This document shows, piece after piece, positions 16,235 through 23,830 of a stretch of 38,179 bases of DNA. Each line of letters opens with the position of its first letter. The first letter of the stretch is position 1. The position numbers and the translations under genes are program-made. The notes under the pieces are model-generated. The model saw only the letters and a list, made by a program, of their open reading frames with translations. It was not told the origin of the DNA and searched no databases. Source of the stretch: Bacteroidota bacterium (GTDB taxonomy: Bacteria > Bacteroidota > Bacteroidia > Chitinophagales > Chitinophagaceae); NCBI GenBank assembly GCA_023429825.1, contig JAEZDC010000059.1:1-38179 (forward strand), in the 5' to 3' direction.

Positions 16235-18568
16235 TTACCAGTAAAGTTTTATTTCCTGTGGTTTGGACGAAATTTTAACTCTCAATACCACTCTTTCATC
16301 TGTCTGAGTAAACTCATTTTGTTTTTCACTTCCGCTAACCTCCCGGTAAAAAACGCCGTTGACAGCGAGGCCAGCTATTTTATCTTCTTTTACAATACGA
16401 ACGATTATCTCTTTATCCTTGAAAGATGGAGACTTTTTTACGGGATGAATTTTTATCGTAGTAATTCCTTTTTGCTTTCCATTTGAAGAAAACCTGATCA
16501 GCGTGTATTTGCTGGTCTTAATATTTGTAGAAGTGATGCCGTCATCTAAAAAAAGTTCACATTGAGATGGCGCTTCTGATATTACATACCTCACCTCAAG
16601 TGAATCTTTTGCTTTAGTCGTGTTATTTGCAGAATCAATATTAAAAAAAGTAAAGCTCCCAGCTCTATAAAAGAAAGGTATCGATTTCAGATCTACGTCA
16701 ACTTCAAACCATTTCCCTCCTTTATAAAATGTTTTATTTCTATACCAGTATCCTTCTGGCAAATAAATATTTCTTTTGTTCATCCCTTTTTCCAGCACTG
16801 GTGTTATCAAAACATCCTCTCCCCACATATACTGATCCTGGATTTTTACCGCAGTTGTATCATCCTGGAAATAATAATATAAAGGAGCCATCAGTGGCTT
16901 ACCATATTTTGTATGCTGGTAAGCTAAACTGTAGTTATATGGCAACATAGAGTAACGTAGATTGATCGCCTGCTTCGCATATTCTCTCCAGGGCGTATCG
17001 ATTAACGCAGCTTCACTTGGAAAACTAAATGCTTGTTTATCTACTTCATACAAAGCAGTTCCATGCGGACGAAATATCGGAGTGAATGCTGCAAACTGCA
17101 ACCAACGAACATATAATTCATTATCACCTTCACCGCCTGCAAAGCCACCTGCATCGCTATGCACATAAGGCACACCACTCATACTCATGCCCAGAAGAAT
17201 TGGTAGCTGTGCCCTTAATCCACTCCAGGTGCGACTTACATCACCTGTCCAAGGGAAAATGCTATAGCGTTGACTACCTGCAAAACCGCTGCGATTTAAG
17301 CTGAACAATCTTTTATTCGGGTATTCTTTTGCATATTTATCATAGAGCATCTTTGTCCAGTTGTGCCCGTAAATGTTATGTACCTCATCTGCAGCAAATA
17401 ATCTTTTATGTCCTAAGTCTTTTAAGTTGTGATATAAATCAGAAGGATGTCTTTCAGGTTCTCCCAAATCTCCCCACCATGCTTCAACGCCAATGTCCAT
17501 CTGTTTTTTGTAGAACTGCCAGAACCAGTCTTTAGAATCTTTGCGAAAAATGTCTATCAGTCCGCCTTTACCAAAATAAAAATCGATTAGATAATAAGGA
17601 TTTCTATTACTGTCAACTGCTAAATACTTTTTGGATGCCGGGTAGTTCTTAGAAGTTTCCACAAAAAAAGGTTCCGTAACAAGAATTGTACTGATGCCAT
17701 CTTTCTTAAAATCGCTGATCATCTTTTTCGGATCGGGCCATTTCTTTTGATTCACCCAATCTAGATTGCCAAGTGTTCCTTTAATGCTATCTCCAAACCA
17801 GAACAGGTCGAATATCACTGCATCGACAGGAATGTTTTCTTTCTTCATCCTGCCAAGAATATCTCTTACCTGTGCCTCACTCGTGTAACCAAAACGACTC
17901 ATGAGATTTCCGAAAGCCCAGCGTGGTGGTAAAGGCTGTGTACCGGTGAGTTTATGGTAAGATTGAAGAATATCAGCATAGCTTGCTCCGAGAATCACAT
18001 ACACATTCAGTTCACCGCTTGAAAATCCTATTTTGAGAATATTGTGTTCAGTTTTTCCAATATCAGCAAAGCCTTTGGAAGGATTATCGAAGAACAATCC
18101 ATAACCTTTGCTGCTGGTAAAAAAAGGGACAGAGTAATTTAAATTATCAGCGCCTTCTCCGTAACCATACCACGGATTGTTATATAGGTTGAAGCGATAC
18201 CCTCTCCGGTTCAATGGCAAAGCTCTTTCGCCACCACCAAAGATCATTTCATCATCTCTCAGCACAAAATTGAAGCAATGGAATTCTTGTGATGTGTCAA
18301 CAGAGATCAGTGCAGCCCGGTTACCGATATTGGCAGAACCATTTTTTACTTCAAGATGAATTTTATTTTTTGATGTTGGTTTTAAGATAACAGCATCACT
18401 TACATTCTCGTTTTTGAAGTAGTTATCTGGCTGATAGGTCAACTTGATGATGTTATCATCAAAGTAGCTGATAGTGTATTTTTCTTTCGAAGTTTTGTAA
18501 ATATTAGTTTGCCCGGAAGCGTATTGAATAAATACAAAGGACAGTATGAAAAACACAAGTAGCCTCAT
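16235..18568 (-). CDS. Glycoside hydrolase family 31 (alpha-glucosidase/alpha-xylosidase type)
   Basis: A 777-residue exported enzyme with signal peptide MRLLVFFILSFVFIQYASG. The N-terminal galactose-mutarotase-like domain covers ~25-200. The (beta/alpha)8 catalytic domain starts near PLPPRWAFGNLMSRFGY. The probable nucleophile is Asp367 in EAWWGDLGEPE and the acid/base is Asp443 in FPWTGDVSRTW. The VPYVHSDAGGFAGG region and IFRPHGTA support GH31. The C-terminal beta domains end at IKLYW. GH31 enzymes release alpha-linked glucose or xylose with retention; the exact bond is not readable. The periplasm or outer membrane is the likely place. It is followed by the Asp-box protein on the same strand (67-base gap), so the two may be co-transcribed. 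Confidence 0.93.
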   Translation of the reverse strand: MRLLVFFILSFVFIQYASGQTNIYKTSKEKYTISYFDDNIIKLTYQPDNYFKNENVSDAVILKPTSKNKIHLEVKNGSANIGNRAALISVDTSQEFHCFNFVLRDDEMIFGGGERALPLNRRGYRFNLYNNPWYGYGEGADNLNYSVPFFTSSKGYGLFFDNPSKGFADIGKTEHNILKIGFSSGELNVYVILGASYADILQSYHKLTGTQPLPPRWAFGNLMSRFGYTSEAQVRDILGRMKKENIPVDAVIFDLFWFGDSIKGTLGNLDWVNQKKWPDPKKMISDFKKDGISTILVTEPFFVETSKNYPASKKYLAVDSNRNPYYLIDFYFGKGGLIDIFRKDSKDWFWQFYKKQMDIGVEAWWGDLGEPERHPSDLYHNLKDLGHKRLFAADEVHNIYGHNWTKMLYDKYAKEYPNKRLFSLNRSGFAGSQRYSIFPWTGDVSRTWSGLRAQLPILLGMSMSGVPYVHSDAGGFAGGEGDNELYVRWLQFAAFTPIFRPHGTALYEVDKQAFSFPSEAALIDTPWREYAKQAINLRYSMLPYNYSLAYQHTKYGKPLMAPLYYYFQDDTTAVKIQDQYMWGEDVLITPVLEKGMNKRNIYLPEGYWYRNKTFYKGGKWFEVDVDLKSIPFFYRAGSFTFFNIDSANNTTKAKDSLEVRYVISEAPSQCELFLDDGITSTNIKTSKYTLIRFSSNGKQKGITTIKIHPVKKSPSFKDKEIIVRIVKEDKIAGLAVNGVFYREVSGSEKQNEFTQTDERVVLRVKISSKPQEIKLYW

Positions 18569-18608
18569 GAAAATTATTTAAAGAGCCAAGCTAAGCAAAA
18601 GCCATAAA

Positions 18609-18636
18609 AAAAGTTCTGCCACTTTGCAGAACTTCT
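18609..18636 (-). terminator. Terminator after the LolA-like gene
   Basis: AAGTTCTGC (18611-18619) and GCAGAACTT (18626-18634) form a nine-pair stem; on the minus strand it is followed by TTTTTTT. It separates the LolA-like gene from GH31. Confidence 0.85.
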
Positions 18637-18657
18637 TTCAATATTGTGTGCTATTGC

Positions 18658-19449
18658 TTATTGAGCTTTGTACCATTTAGCATCGACCTGCTCATTGATC
18701 TTTATATCGGAGATCTTTGTTTCAAGAACGCCGAAAGGCGTGTCCATTTTAATTGTACCCGGCATCTTAACTCCATTTACTTCTTTATAATCAGCATATT
18801 TAAAAGTGAGTTCTGCTTTACTTGCTTTACCACCCGAGTCACCTAGTCCCATTGCAGTTAATCCACTTAATGCGGCCGCAGCAGCGCCTTTAGCAACAAG
18901 TGCATTGATTAGCCCCGTCTCCTTATCAACCATATAGGTAAGGATATTATCATCTTTCTTCAGTTCAAGTTTGTAAGAAACCCTGCCATCAATTTTTTCT
19001 TCTCCAGCTAGTGAAGCTGTAAAACCTTTTGTAGCATGATCAACCAGTTGTATAAAATAGCCAGAGCAATCCATTTCGGTAGACATCGCTTTCAATTGGT
19101 CAGTTTTCATTTTTTCTAATCCACCTTCTAACCCAAACATAGGGTTTGAAGGCATTAGCAAGTAGCCTGCTGTGTCAGTAATCAGCATAAATGACTCGCC
19201 TGTTATTTCGTTCGTGGTTTGCCTTCTCAGTAATTTTCCTCGTTCTTTGATATTCTGAATAGAAAATTCCATTGCTCCCATTGGAGTATTCAGGCTTAAA
19301 GTTTCTGTATACTGAAGTGTGTTAATCGCCTGTAATTTTTCTTTTCCCCCTGCAGCAGATAAGTATTTATTAATTACTTCATCAGTAGTTTGAGCGCTTG
19401 CTGCAACAAATGAAAATACAGCTGCGAGGATCCATATAACTCTTTTCAT
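18658..19449 (-). CDS. Exported LolA/outer-membrane-lipoprotein-sorting-like protein
   Basis: A 263-residue protein with signal peptide MKRVIWILAAVFSFVAASA. TTDEVINKYLSAAGGKEKLQ follows at the mature N-terminus, the usual opening of LolA-fold proteins in Bacteroidota. Strand-rich segments follow, such as YTETLSLNTPMGAMEFS, GRVSYKLELKKDDNILTYMV and MPGTIKMDTPFGVLETKIS, in keeping with a half-barrel lipid-binding fold. Its true role (lipoprotein carrier, lipid sensor or other) is not known. ATG 19449 is chosen over the in-frame one at 19470 because it starts the signal peptide. A minus-strand TAAATTTG (19475 to 19468) lies 19 bases before it. It is divergent from adenine deaminase. Confidence 0.75.
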   Translation of the reverse strand: MKRVIWILAAVFSFVAASAQTTDEVINKYLSAAGGKEKLQAINTLQYTETLSLNTPMGAMEFSIQNIKERGKLLRRQTTNEITGESFMLITDTAGYLLMPSNPMFGLEGGLEKMKTDQLKAMSTEMDCSGYFIQLVDHATKGFTASLAGEEKIDGRVSYKLELKKDDNILTYMVDKETGLINALVAKGAAAAALSGLTAMGLGDSGGKASKAELTFKYADYKEVNGVKMPGTIKMDTPFGVLETKISDIKINEQVDAKWYKAQ

Positions 19450-19536
19450 GATTCTGAAAATTTCCACCAAATTTACCTCGTCAAAACGTATCCTTATGCT
19501 TTTGGCAATATTTTATCATCAATTTAATAGCCGCAT

Positions 19537-21201
19537 ATGAGTAATAATTCGTTTGCTGTAATGGGCAACCTAGTAGATGTCTGGAATAAAAAGATATATG
19601 CAGCAGAGGTCACTGTTAAAAACGGGAAGATTGAATCGATCAAGGATCTTCATAAAGAAATAATTCAACCGCTTCCATACATACTGCCGGGCTTTGTGGA
19701 TAGCCATGTGCATGTTGAAAGTAGTATGCTTATTCCAAGTGAATTTGCGAGGCTTGCGGTGGTTCATGGAACAGTAGCCACTATCAGCGATCCACATGAG
19801 ATCGCTAATGTATGTGGAATGAAGGGCATTGAGTTTATGATAGATAACGGAAAAAAAGTACCATTCAAATTTCATTTCGGTGCTCCCAGCTGTGTTCCTG
19901 CAACAACATTTGAAACTGCAGGTGCTACAATTGATGCAGGTGATGTAGAAAAATTATTGCAAAGAGATGATGTGAAGTATTTAAGCGAGATGATGAACTT
20001 TCCGGGGGTGTTACTTAAAGATTCGGAGGTGATGAAGAAAATTCAGATTGCACAAAAGCTTGGAAAGCCTGTTGATGGCCATGCACCTGGTTTGATGGGA
20101 GATCAGGCAAAGCAATACATCGGTGAAGGCATCTCAACAGACCATGAGTGTTTTACAGCAGAAGAAGCGATTGACAAGTTGAAGTACGGAATGAAAATTC
20201 TTATCAGGGAGGGAAGTGCAGCAAAGAATTTCGAAGCTTTGATAGGCTTAATGAATGAGCATTACACGATGATGATGTTCTGTAGCGATGATAAACATCC
20301 GGATAGTTTATTAGAAGGGCACATCAATCAGCTTTGTGAAAGAGCGATAGAAAAAGATATAGATATATTTAAAGTGTTGCAGGCTGCCTGTGTAAACCCG
20401 GTACTGCATTATAAAATGGATGTGGGTCTATTAAGAGAAGGAGATGATGCAGACTTTATCCTGGTGGACGATCTGAAACATTTCAAAATAAGGCAAACAT
20501 ATATTAATGGAAGATTAGTAGCAGAAGGTGGCAAAACTTTCATTGAAAGTGTAGAAGAAAAAGCGATCAACCAATTTGACTGTAACGAAATAACCTCGGA
20601 GTCTTTAAAGATAAAGGCAGGAGAATATCCATCAGACAACGGGATTGTACCTGTAATAGAAGCTTTAGATGGACAACTCATCACCACCAAACTCATGCTT
20701 GCGGTTAAAGAGCAGAACGGCGAATTCTTAGGTGATACCGAAAATGATATTTTGAAAATGGTGGTTGTTAACCGATATGCAAATGCACCAATAGCAAAAT
20801 GCTTTATTAAGAACTTTGGATTAAAGAAAGGAGCATTAGCCTCCACTGTTGCACATGACAGCCATAATATCGTTGCAGTAGGTGTGGATGATGAAAGCAT
20901 AAAAAGCGCCATCAATCTTGTGATCAAAGAAAAAGGCGGTATCAGTGCAGTAAGCGATGAGATAGATATGGTGCTTGGATTACCCGTTGCCGGGCTTATG
21001 AGTACTGATGATGGCTATAAAGTTGCAGAAGCCTATACTAACATTGATAGGATGACAAAAGAAGTATTGGGTTCTACTTTAACTTCACCATTCATGACCT
21101 TAAGCTTTATGGCTTTACTTGTGATACCGCATTTGAAGTTGAGTGACCTGGGGTTATTCGATGGAGATACCTTCAAATTTGTAAAAGCAGAAGTTAGTTA
21201 A
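19537..21201 (+). CDS. ade: Adenine deaminase
   Basis: A 554-residue amidohydrolase of the bacterial adenine deaminase type, converting adenine to hypoxanthine and ammonia in purine salvage. The metal site shows the HxH motif in PGFVDSHVHVESSM (His57, His59). Further signature parts are VATISDPHEIANVCG, HAPGLMGDQAKQYIGEGIST and MMFCSDDKHPDSLLEGHIN (Asp ligand). A C-terminal domain has KKGALASTVAHDSHNIVAVG and AVSDEIDMVLGLPVAGLMS, specific to Ade as opposed to eukaryotic-type adenosine deaminase. The length is close to the usual ~550-600. The DUF4286 gene follows after 25 bases, probably in the same transcript. Confidence 0.95.
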   Translation: MSNNSFAVMGNLVDVWNKKIYAAEVTVKNGKIESIKDLHKEIIQPLPYILPGFVDSHVHVESSMLIPSEFARLAVVHGTVATISDPHEIANVCGMKGIEFMIDNGKKVPFKFHFGAPSCVPATTFETAGATIDAGDVEKLLQRDDVKYLSEMMNFPGVLLKDSEVMKKIQIAQKLGKPVDGHAPGLMGDQAKQYIGEGISTDHECFTAEEAIDKLKYGMKILIREGSAAKNFEALIGLMNEHYTMMMFCSDDKHPDSLLEGHINQLCERAIEKDIDIFKVLQAACVNPVLHYKMDVGLLREGDDADFILVDDLKHFKIRQTYINGRLVAEGGKTFIESVEEKAINQFDCNEITSESLKIKAGEYPSDNGIVPVIEALDGQLITTKLMLAVKEQNGEFLGDTENDILKMVVVNRYANAPIAKCFIKNFGLKKGALASTVAHDSHNIVAVGVDDESIKSAINLVIKEKGGISAVSDEIDMVLGLPVAGLMSTDDGYKVAEAYTNIDRMTKEVLGSTLTSPFMTLSFMALLVIPHLKLSDLGLFDGDTFKFVKAEVS

Positions 21202-21226
21202 TGTAGCTTCAAAAAAATCAAAATAC

Positions 21227-21532
21227 ATGTTCATATATAATGTAACAATAAAGATCGATCATAGCATCAATGACGAATGGGTAAGCTGGATGAAAGTGGT
21301 CCACATACCGGATGTAGCGAAAACCGGTTGCTTTGAGAAAACCCAGTTTGTTCGGTTGTTGGATATCGACGAAAGCGAAGGCCCCACTTACGCTGCACAA
21401 TACTATGCTATAAGCAAAGCACAGTATAACCGGTATATTGATCTGTATGCTCCAAAACTAAGGCAGGCTGCGATAGATAAATGGGGAAATAAATTCATTG
21501 CCTTCAGAACACTGATGGAAGTAATTGAATAG
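21227..21532 (+). CDS. DUF4286 family protein
   Basis: A 101-residue soluble protein, opening MFIYNVTIKIDHSINDEWVS and ending RTLMEVIE. The pattern (strand, D-W helix, PDVAKTGCFEKTQFVRLL, then YAAQYYAISKAQYNRYI and a C-terminal KFIAFRTLMEV strand) fits the ferredoxin-like dimeric alpha-beta barrel of DUF4286, widespread in Bacteroidota. No function is known. It lies 25 bases after ade. Confidence 0.85.
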   Translation: MFIYNVTIKIDHSINDEWVSWMKVVHIPDVAKTGCFEKTQFVRLLDIDESEGPTYAAQYYAISKAQYNRYIDLYAPKLRQAAIDKWGNKFIAFRTLMEVIE

Positions 21533-21607
21533 TTCATTGATTTGTCAAATCCTTTCCACATAGATATCTCAGATGATGTTAATAATTTTTTGCAGATCAA
21601 AAATTAT

Positions 21608-21637
21608 TTTGATGGAATGCAAAAGCAGATAAATTTG
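21608..21637 (+). promoter_or_regulatory. Bacteroidetes-type promoter for the HU gene
   Basis: TTTG (21608-21611), 18 bases, TAAATTTG (21630-21637): both elements match the consensus exactly. The HU start codon follows 28 bases later. Confidence 0.75.
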
Positions 21638-21665
21638 TCTCCCGAATAAAAATAAAATCAAGATT

Positions 21666-21935
21666 ATGAACAAAGCTGAATTGGTTGCACAGATCTCTGA
21701 AGAAGCTGGAATCACCAAAACACAAGCAAATGCTGCCTTAGATTCTTTTGTTGACTCAGTTACAAAAACATTGAAAAAGGGTGACAAAGTAACGCTGGTA
21801 GGTTTCGGTACTTTCACTGTTTCTAAAAGAGCGGCTCGTACAGGTCGTAACCCTCAAACAGGTGAAGCTATTAAGATCAAAGCAAAGAAAGTTGCCCGCT
21901 TCAAAGCTGGTAAAGAGTTAAGTGCAAAGATCTAA
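21666..21935 (+). CDS. HU family DNA-binding protein
   Basis: An 89-residue histone-like protein that bends and compacts DNA as a dimer. It opens MNKAELVAQISEEAGITKTQ with the helical dimer part, then KGDKVTLVGFGTFTVSKRAA. The DNA-binding beta arm carries RTGRNPQTGEAIKIKA, including the Asn-Pro intercalating tip. The end, KKVARFKAGKELSAKI, is complete and the length is normal (~90). A good promoter precedes it and a terminator follows. Confidence 0.97.
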   Translation: MNKAELVAQISEEAGITKTQANAALDSFVDSVTKTLKKGDKVTLVGFGTFTVSKRAARTGRNPQTGEAIKIKAKKVARFKAGKELSAKI

Positions 21936-21952
21936 CCTCGAAGACACAACTT

Positions 21953-21987
21953 TTTAAAAGTCCCGTCATTACGATGGGATTTTTTTA
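21953..21987 (+). terminator. Terminator after HU
   Basis: TCCCGTC and GATGGGA (with one G-T pair) form a stem around 21961-21978, followed by seven Ts. It lies between HU and the THX gene, so the latter likely has its own promoter (TATTTTCG at 21986-21993). Confidence 0.75.
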
Positions 21988-22015
21988 TTTTCGCAATTCA
22001 TAAAATCAAATCACA

Positions 22016-22132
22016 ATGGGAAGAGGAGATAAAAAAACTGCAAAAGGAAAAAGATTCAAAGGATCTTTTGGAAAAAGCCGCCCGGCTAAAACAACGCCAG
22101 TTAAAAAGGCTGCAGCAAAGAAAACAAGTTAA
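22016..22132 (+). CDS. 30S ribosomal protein THX (bTHX)
   Basis: A 38-residue, very basic protein, opening MGRGDKKTAKGKRFKGSFGK and ending KKAAAKKTS. MGRGDKKT-x-KGK-x-F-x-G-x-x-G is the signature of the Bacteroidota form of THX, the small peptide first found in the Thermus 30S head, which is buried in and stabilises the 16S rRNA fold. It is complete, with start and stop. A strong hairpin lies just after it and a possible -7 element TATTTTCG lies 22 bases before it. Confidence 0.93.
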   Translation: MGRGDKKTAKGKRFKGSFGKSRPAKTTPVKKAAAKKTS

Positions 22133-22142
22133 ATGCTATTGA

Positions 22143-22188
22143 TTAATTGAGTTTACCAGGTACATCATAACCTGGTAACTTAATTAAT
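22143..22188. terminator. Bidirectional terminator between THX and pdxH
   Basis: TTAATTGAGTTTACCAGGT and ACCTGGTAACTTAATTAA form a stem of ~18 pairs with an eight-base loop between two convergent genes. T-runs are weak, but position and strength fit a shared terminator. Confidence 0.75.
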
Positions 22189-22190
22189 AG

Positions 22191-22832
22191 CTATGGAGCA
22201 AGCCGCTCAATTTTCCATCCACTTTCTTGTTTAGTATATAAGATCCTATCGTGTAAACGGCTCGGTCTTCCCTGCCAAAATTCAATTTTTGCAGGCTTTA
22301 CAATGTAGCCGCCCCAATGGTCAGGACGAGGTATTGGCTGATCCCTATACGACTCACTCAACTCTAAATATTTATTTTCTAAAAACTCTCTGTCAGGAAT
22401 AGCTGAACTCTGCGGAGATGTCCATGCGCCTATTCTGCTTCCTTCCGGTCTCGAATGAAAGTAGGCATCACTTTCACTTGCATCAACTTTTTCAATAGTA
22501 CCTTCAATACGTACCTGCCGTTCTAATTCTTTCCAGAAAAATAGCAAACACCCTCTAGGGTTTTCTGACAGTTCCTTCCCTTTTCGACTGTTGTAATTAG
22601 TAAAAAAAACAAATCCTTCGTTAGTATAATCTTTCAGTAATACTATTCGGGCAAGCGGGTTTCCTGCTGCATCAGCTGTTGCTAATGTCATAGCATTCAC
22701 GTCGTAAATCTCACTTTGCAAAGCCTCATCCCACCAAATAGTGAATTGTTCTATGGCATCATCTTTTACCTCAGCCTCATTCAGCGCTTTGAGTTTATAA
22801 TCATTTCTAAGATTAGCTATACCCGCATTCAT
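22191..22832 (-). CDS. pdxH: Pyridoxamine 5'-phosphate oxidase
   Basis: FMN enzyme that oxidises pyridoxamine- or pyridoxine-5'-phosphate to pyridoxal 5'-phosphate, the last step and salvage route of vitamin B6. It has 213 residues, normal for the family. Visible are the FMN-binding ARIVLLKDYTNEGFVFFTNY with SRKGKEL and the dimer strand ERQVRIEGTIEKV. Next come YFHSRPEGSRIGAWTSPQS and, at the C-terminus, WGGYIVKPAKIEFWQGRPSR with LHDR and WKIERLAP, the substrate-binding Arg/His region. It stands alone, ending against the THX terminator. A TACTTTTG -7-like element (22918 to 22911) lies ~80 bases upstream. Confidence 0.96.
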   Translation of the reverse strand: MNAGIANLRNDYKLKALNEAEVKDDAIEQFTIWWDEALQSEIYDVNAMTLATADAAGNPLARIVLLKDYTNEGFVFFTNYNSRKGKELSENPRGCLLFFWKELERQVRIEGTIEKVDASESDAYFHSRPEGSRIGAWTSPQSSAIPDREFLENKYLELSESYRDQPIPRPDHWGGYIVKPAKIEFWQGRPSRLHDRILYTKQESGWKIERLAP

Positions 22833-22876
22833 GTAATTATTATTTACCCAGCTAAAGTGCTACTATTTTACTTCTC

Positions 22877-22892
22877 TTGCGTCGCACTCTTC
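22877..22892 (-). repeat. Dispersed intergenic repeat, copy C
   Basis: On the minus strand the spacer before pdxH reads CAGCTGAAGAGTGCGACGCA, sharing AGTGCGACGCAA with copy B. The preceding CAGCTGAAG resembles CAGTTGAAG of copy D. Confidence 0.6.
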
Positions 22893-22955
22893 AGCTGATT
22901 GTTCGCTACTCAAAAGTATTCAACTTCAGCTTTCTTTTCCTGACACTCATCAACA

Positions 22956-22983
22956 AAAAAAGCGACTCTCCGGGAGCCGCTTA
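22956..22983 (-). terminator. Terminator after pyrH
   Basis: AAGCGACTC and GAGCCGCTT pair (one mismatch) around a short loop; on the minus strand the hairpin is followed by a run of seven Ts. It lies 25 bases after the pyrH stop. Confidence 0.85.
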
Positions 22984-23007
22984 ACTTCTTATTGATGTTT
23001 TTTCTTA

Positions 23008-23727
23008 TCAACTTACGAGCGTTCCTACATTAGAACCCTGAACAACCTGCATCAGGTTCCCGGGTTTATTCATATCAAATACAATGATCGGAAGCTTATT
23101 CTCCATGCATAAAGTAAATGCAGTCATATCCATCACTTTTAGATTTCTGTCAATACACTCTCTGAAAGAGATCTTTTCATAGCGTGTTGCAGAAGCATCC
23201 TTTTCAGGATCTGCTGTATAGATACCGTCTACACGTGTTCCTTTTAAAATCACATCCGCCTTTATCTCGATCGCTCTTAAAGAACCTGCCGTATCAGTAG
23301 TAAAATATGGATTACCCGTACCTGCAGCAAAGATCACAACCCTTCCTTTTTCTAAGTGACGTATTGCCCTTCTTCTTATGTAAGGTTCTGCTACCTGCTC
23401 CATCTGAATAGCGCTTTGCAGCCTTGTATACACCCCGATCTTTTCCAGCATTGCCTGCATCGCCATCCCATTGATCATTGTAGCAAGCATTCCCATATAA
23501 TCACCATGAGCTCTTTCTATTCCCGTTTCAGCTTCATTCATTCCCCGGTAGATATTTCCCCCACCAATAACGATCGCTACCTGCACACCAAGATCAGTTA
23601 TGGTCTTAATGTCTTGTGCATATTGTTCGATGATCGTATGGTCAAAAGGATCGAAGCTATTTTTTTTTGTTCCTACTAAAGCTTCACCGGAGAGTTTGAG
23701 AAGAATACGTTTGTATTTAGGTAACAT
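23008..23727 (-). CDS. pyrH: Uridylate (UMP) kinase
   Basis: Phosphorylates UMP to UDP in pyrimidine nucleotide synthesis, as a cytosolic hexamer of the amino-acid-kinase fold. It has 239 residues, normal length. Signature parts are YKRILLKLSGEALVG (phosphate-binding Lys and glycine loop), VAIVIGGGNIYRG, HGDYMGMLATMINGMAMQ, VVIFAAGTGNPYFTTDTAG, VILKGTRVDGIYTADP and LPIIVFDMNKPGNL. In many bacteria pyrH follows tsf and precedes frr. Here a large secreted-protein gene separates it from tsf, and the next gene is pdxH instead of frr. Confidence 0.97.
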   Translation of the reverse strand: MLPKYKRILLKLSGEALVGTKKNSFDPFDHTIIEQYAQDIKTITDLGVQVAIVIGGGNIYRGMNEAETGIERAHGDYMGMLATMINGMAMQAMLEKIGVYTRLQSAIQMEQVAEPYIRRRAIRHLEKGRVVIFAAGTGNPYFTTDTAGSLRAIEIKADVILKGTRVDGIYTADPEKDASATRYEKISFRECIDRNLKVMDMTAFTLCMENKLPIIVFDMNKPGNLMQVVQGSNVGTLVS

Positions 23728-23783
23728 GCGAGGAATTTAATTCGGGCTGCAAGATAAGCTGTGAAATGCAATTCAACCCAAAC

Positions 23784-23814
23784 AAAAAAGGAGAACAATA
23801 TGTCCTCCTTTTTT
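23784..23814 (-). terminator. Terminator of the giant PKD protein gene
   Basis: AAAAAAGGAG (23784-23793) and CTCCTTTTTT (23805-23814) form a perfect ten-pair stem with T-runs on both strands, 17 bases after the stop codon. Confidence 0.85.
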
Positions 23815-23830
23815 GAGCTGCTTTGTGTAA

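Noticed and set aside
20409..20927. 172-residue frame opposite adenine deaminase
   Set aside because: It is antisense to a clearly real gene and has no domain or signal of its own.
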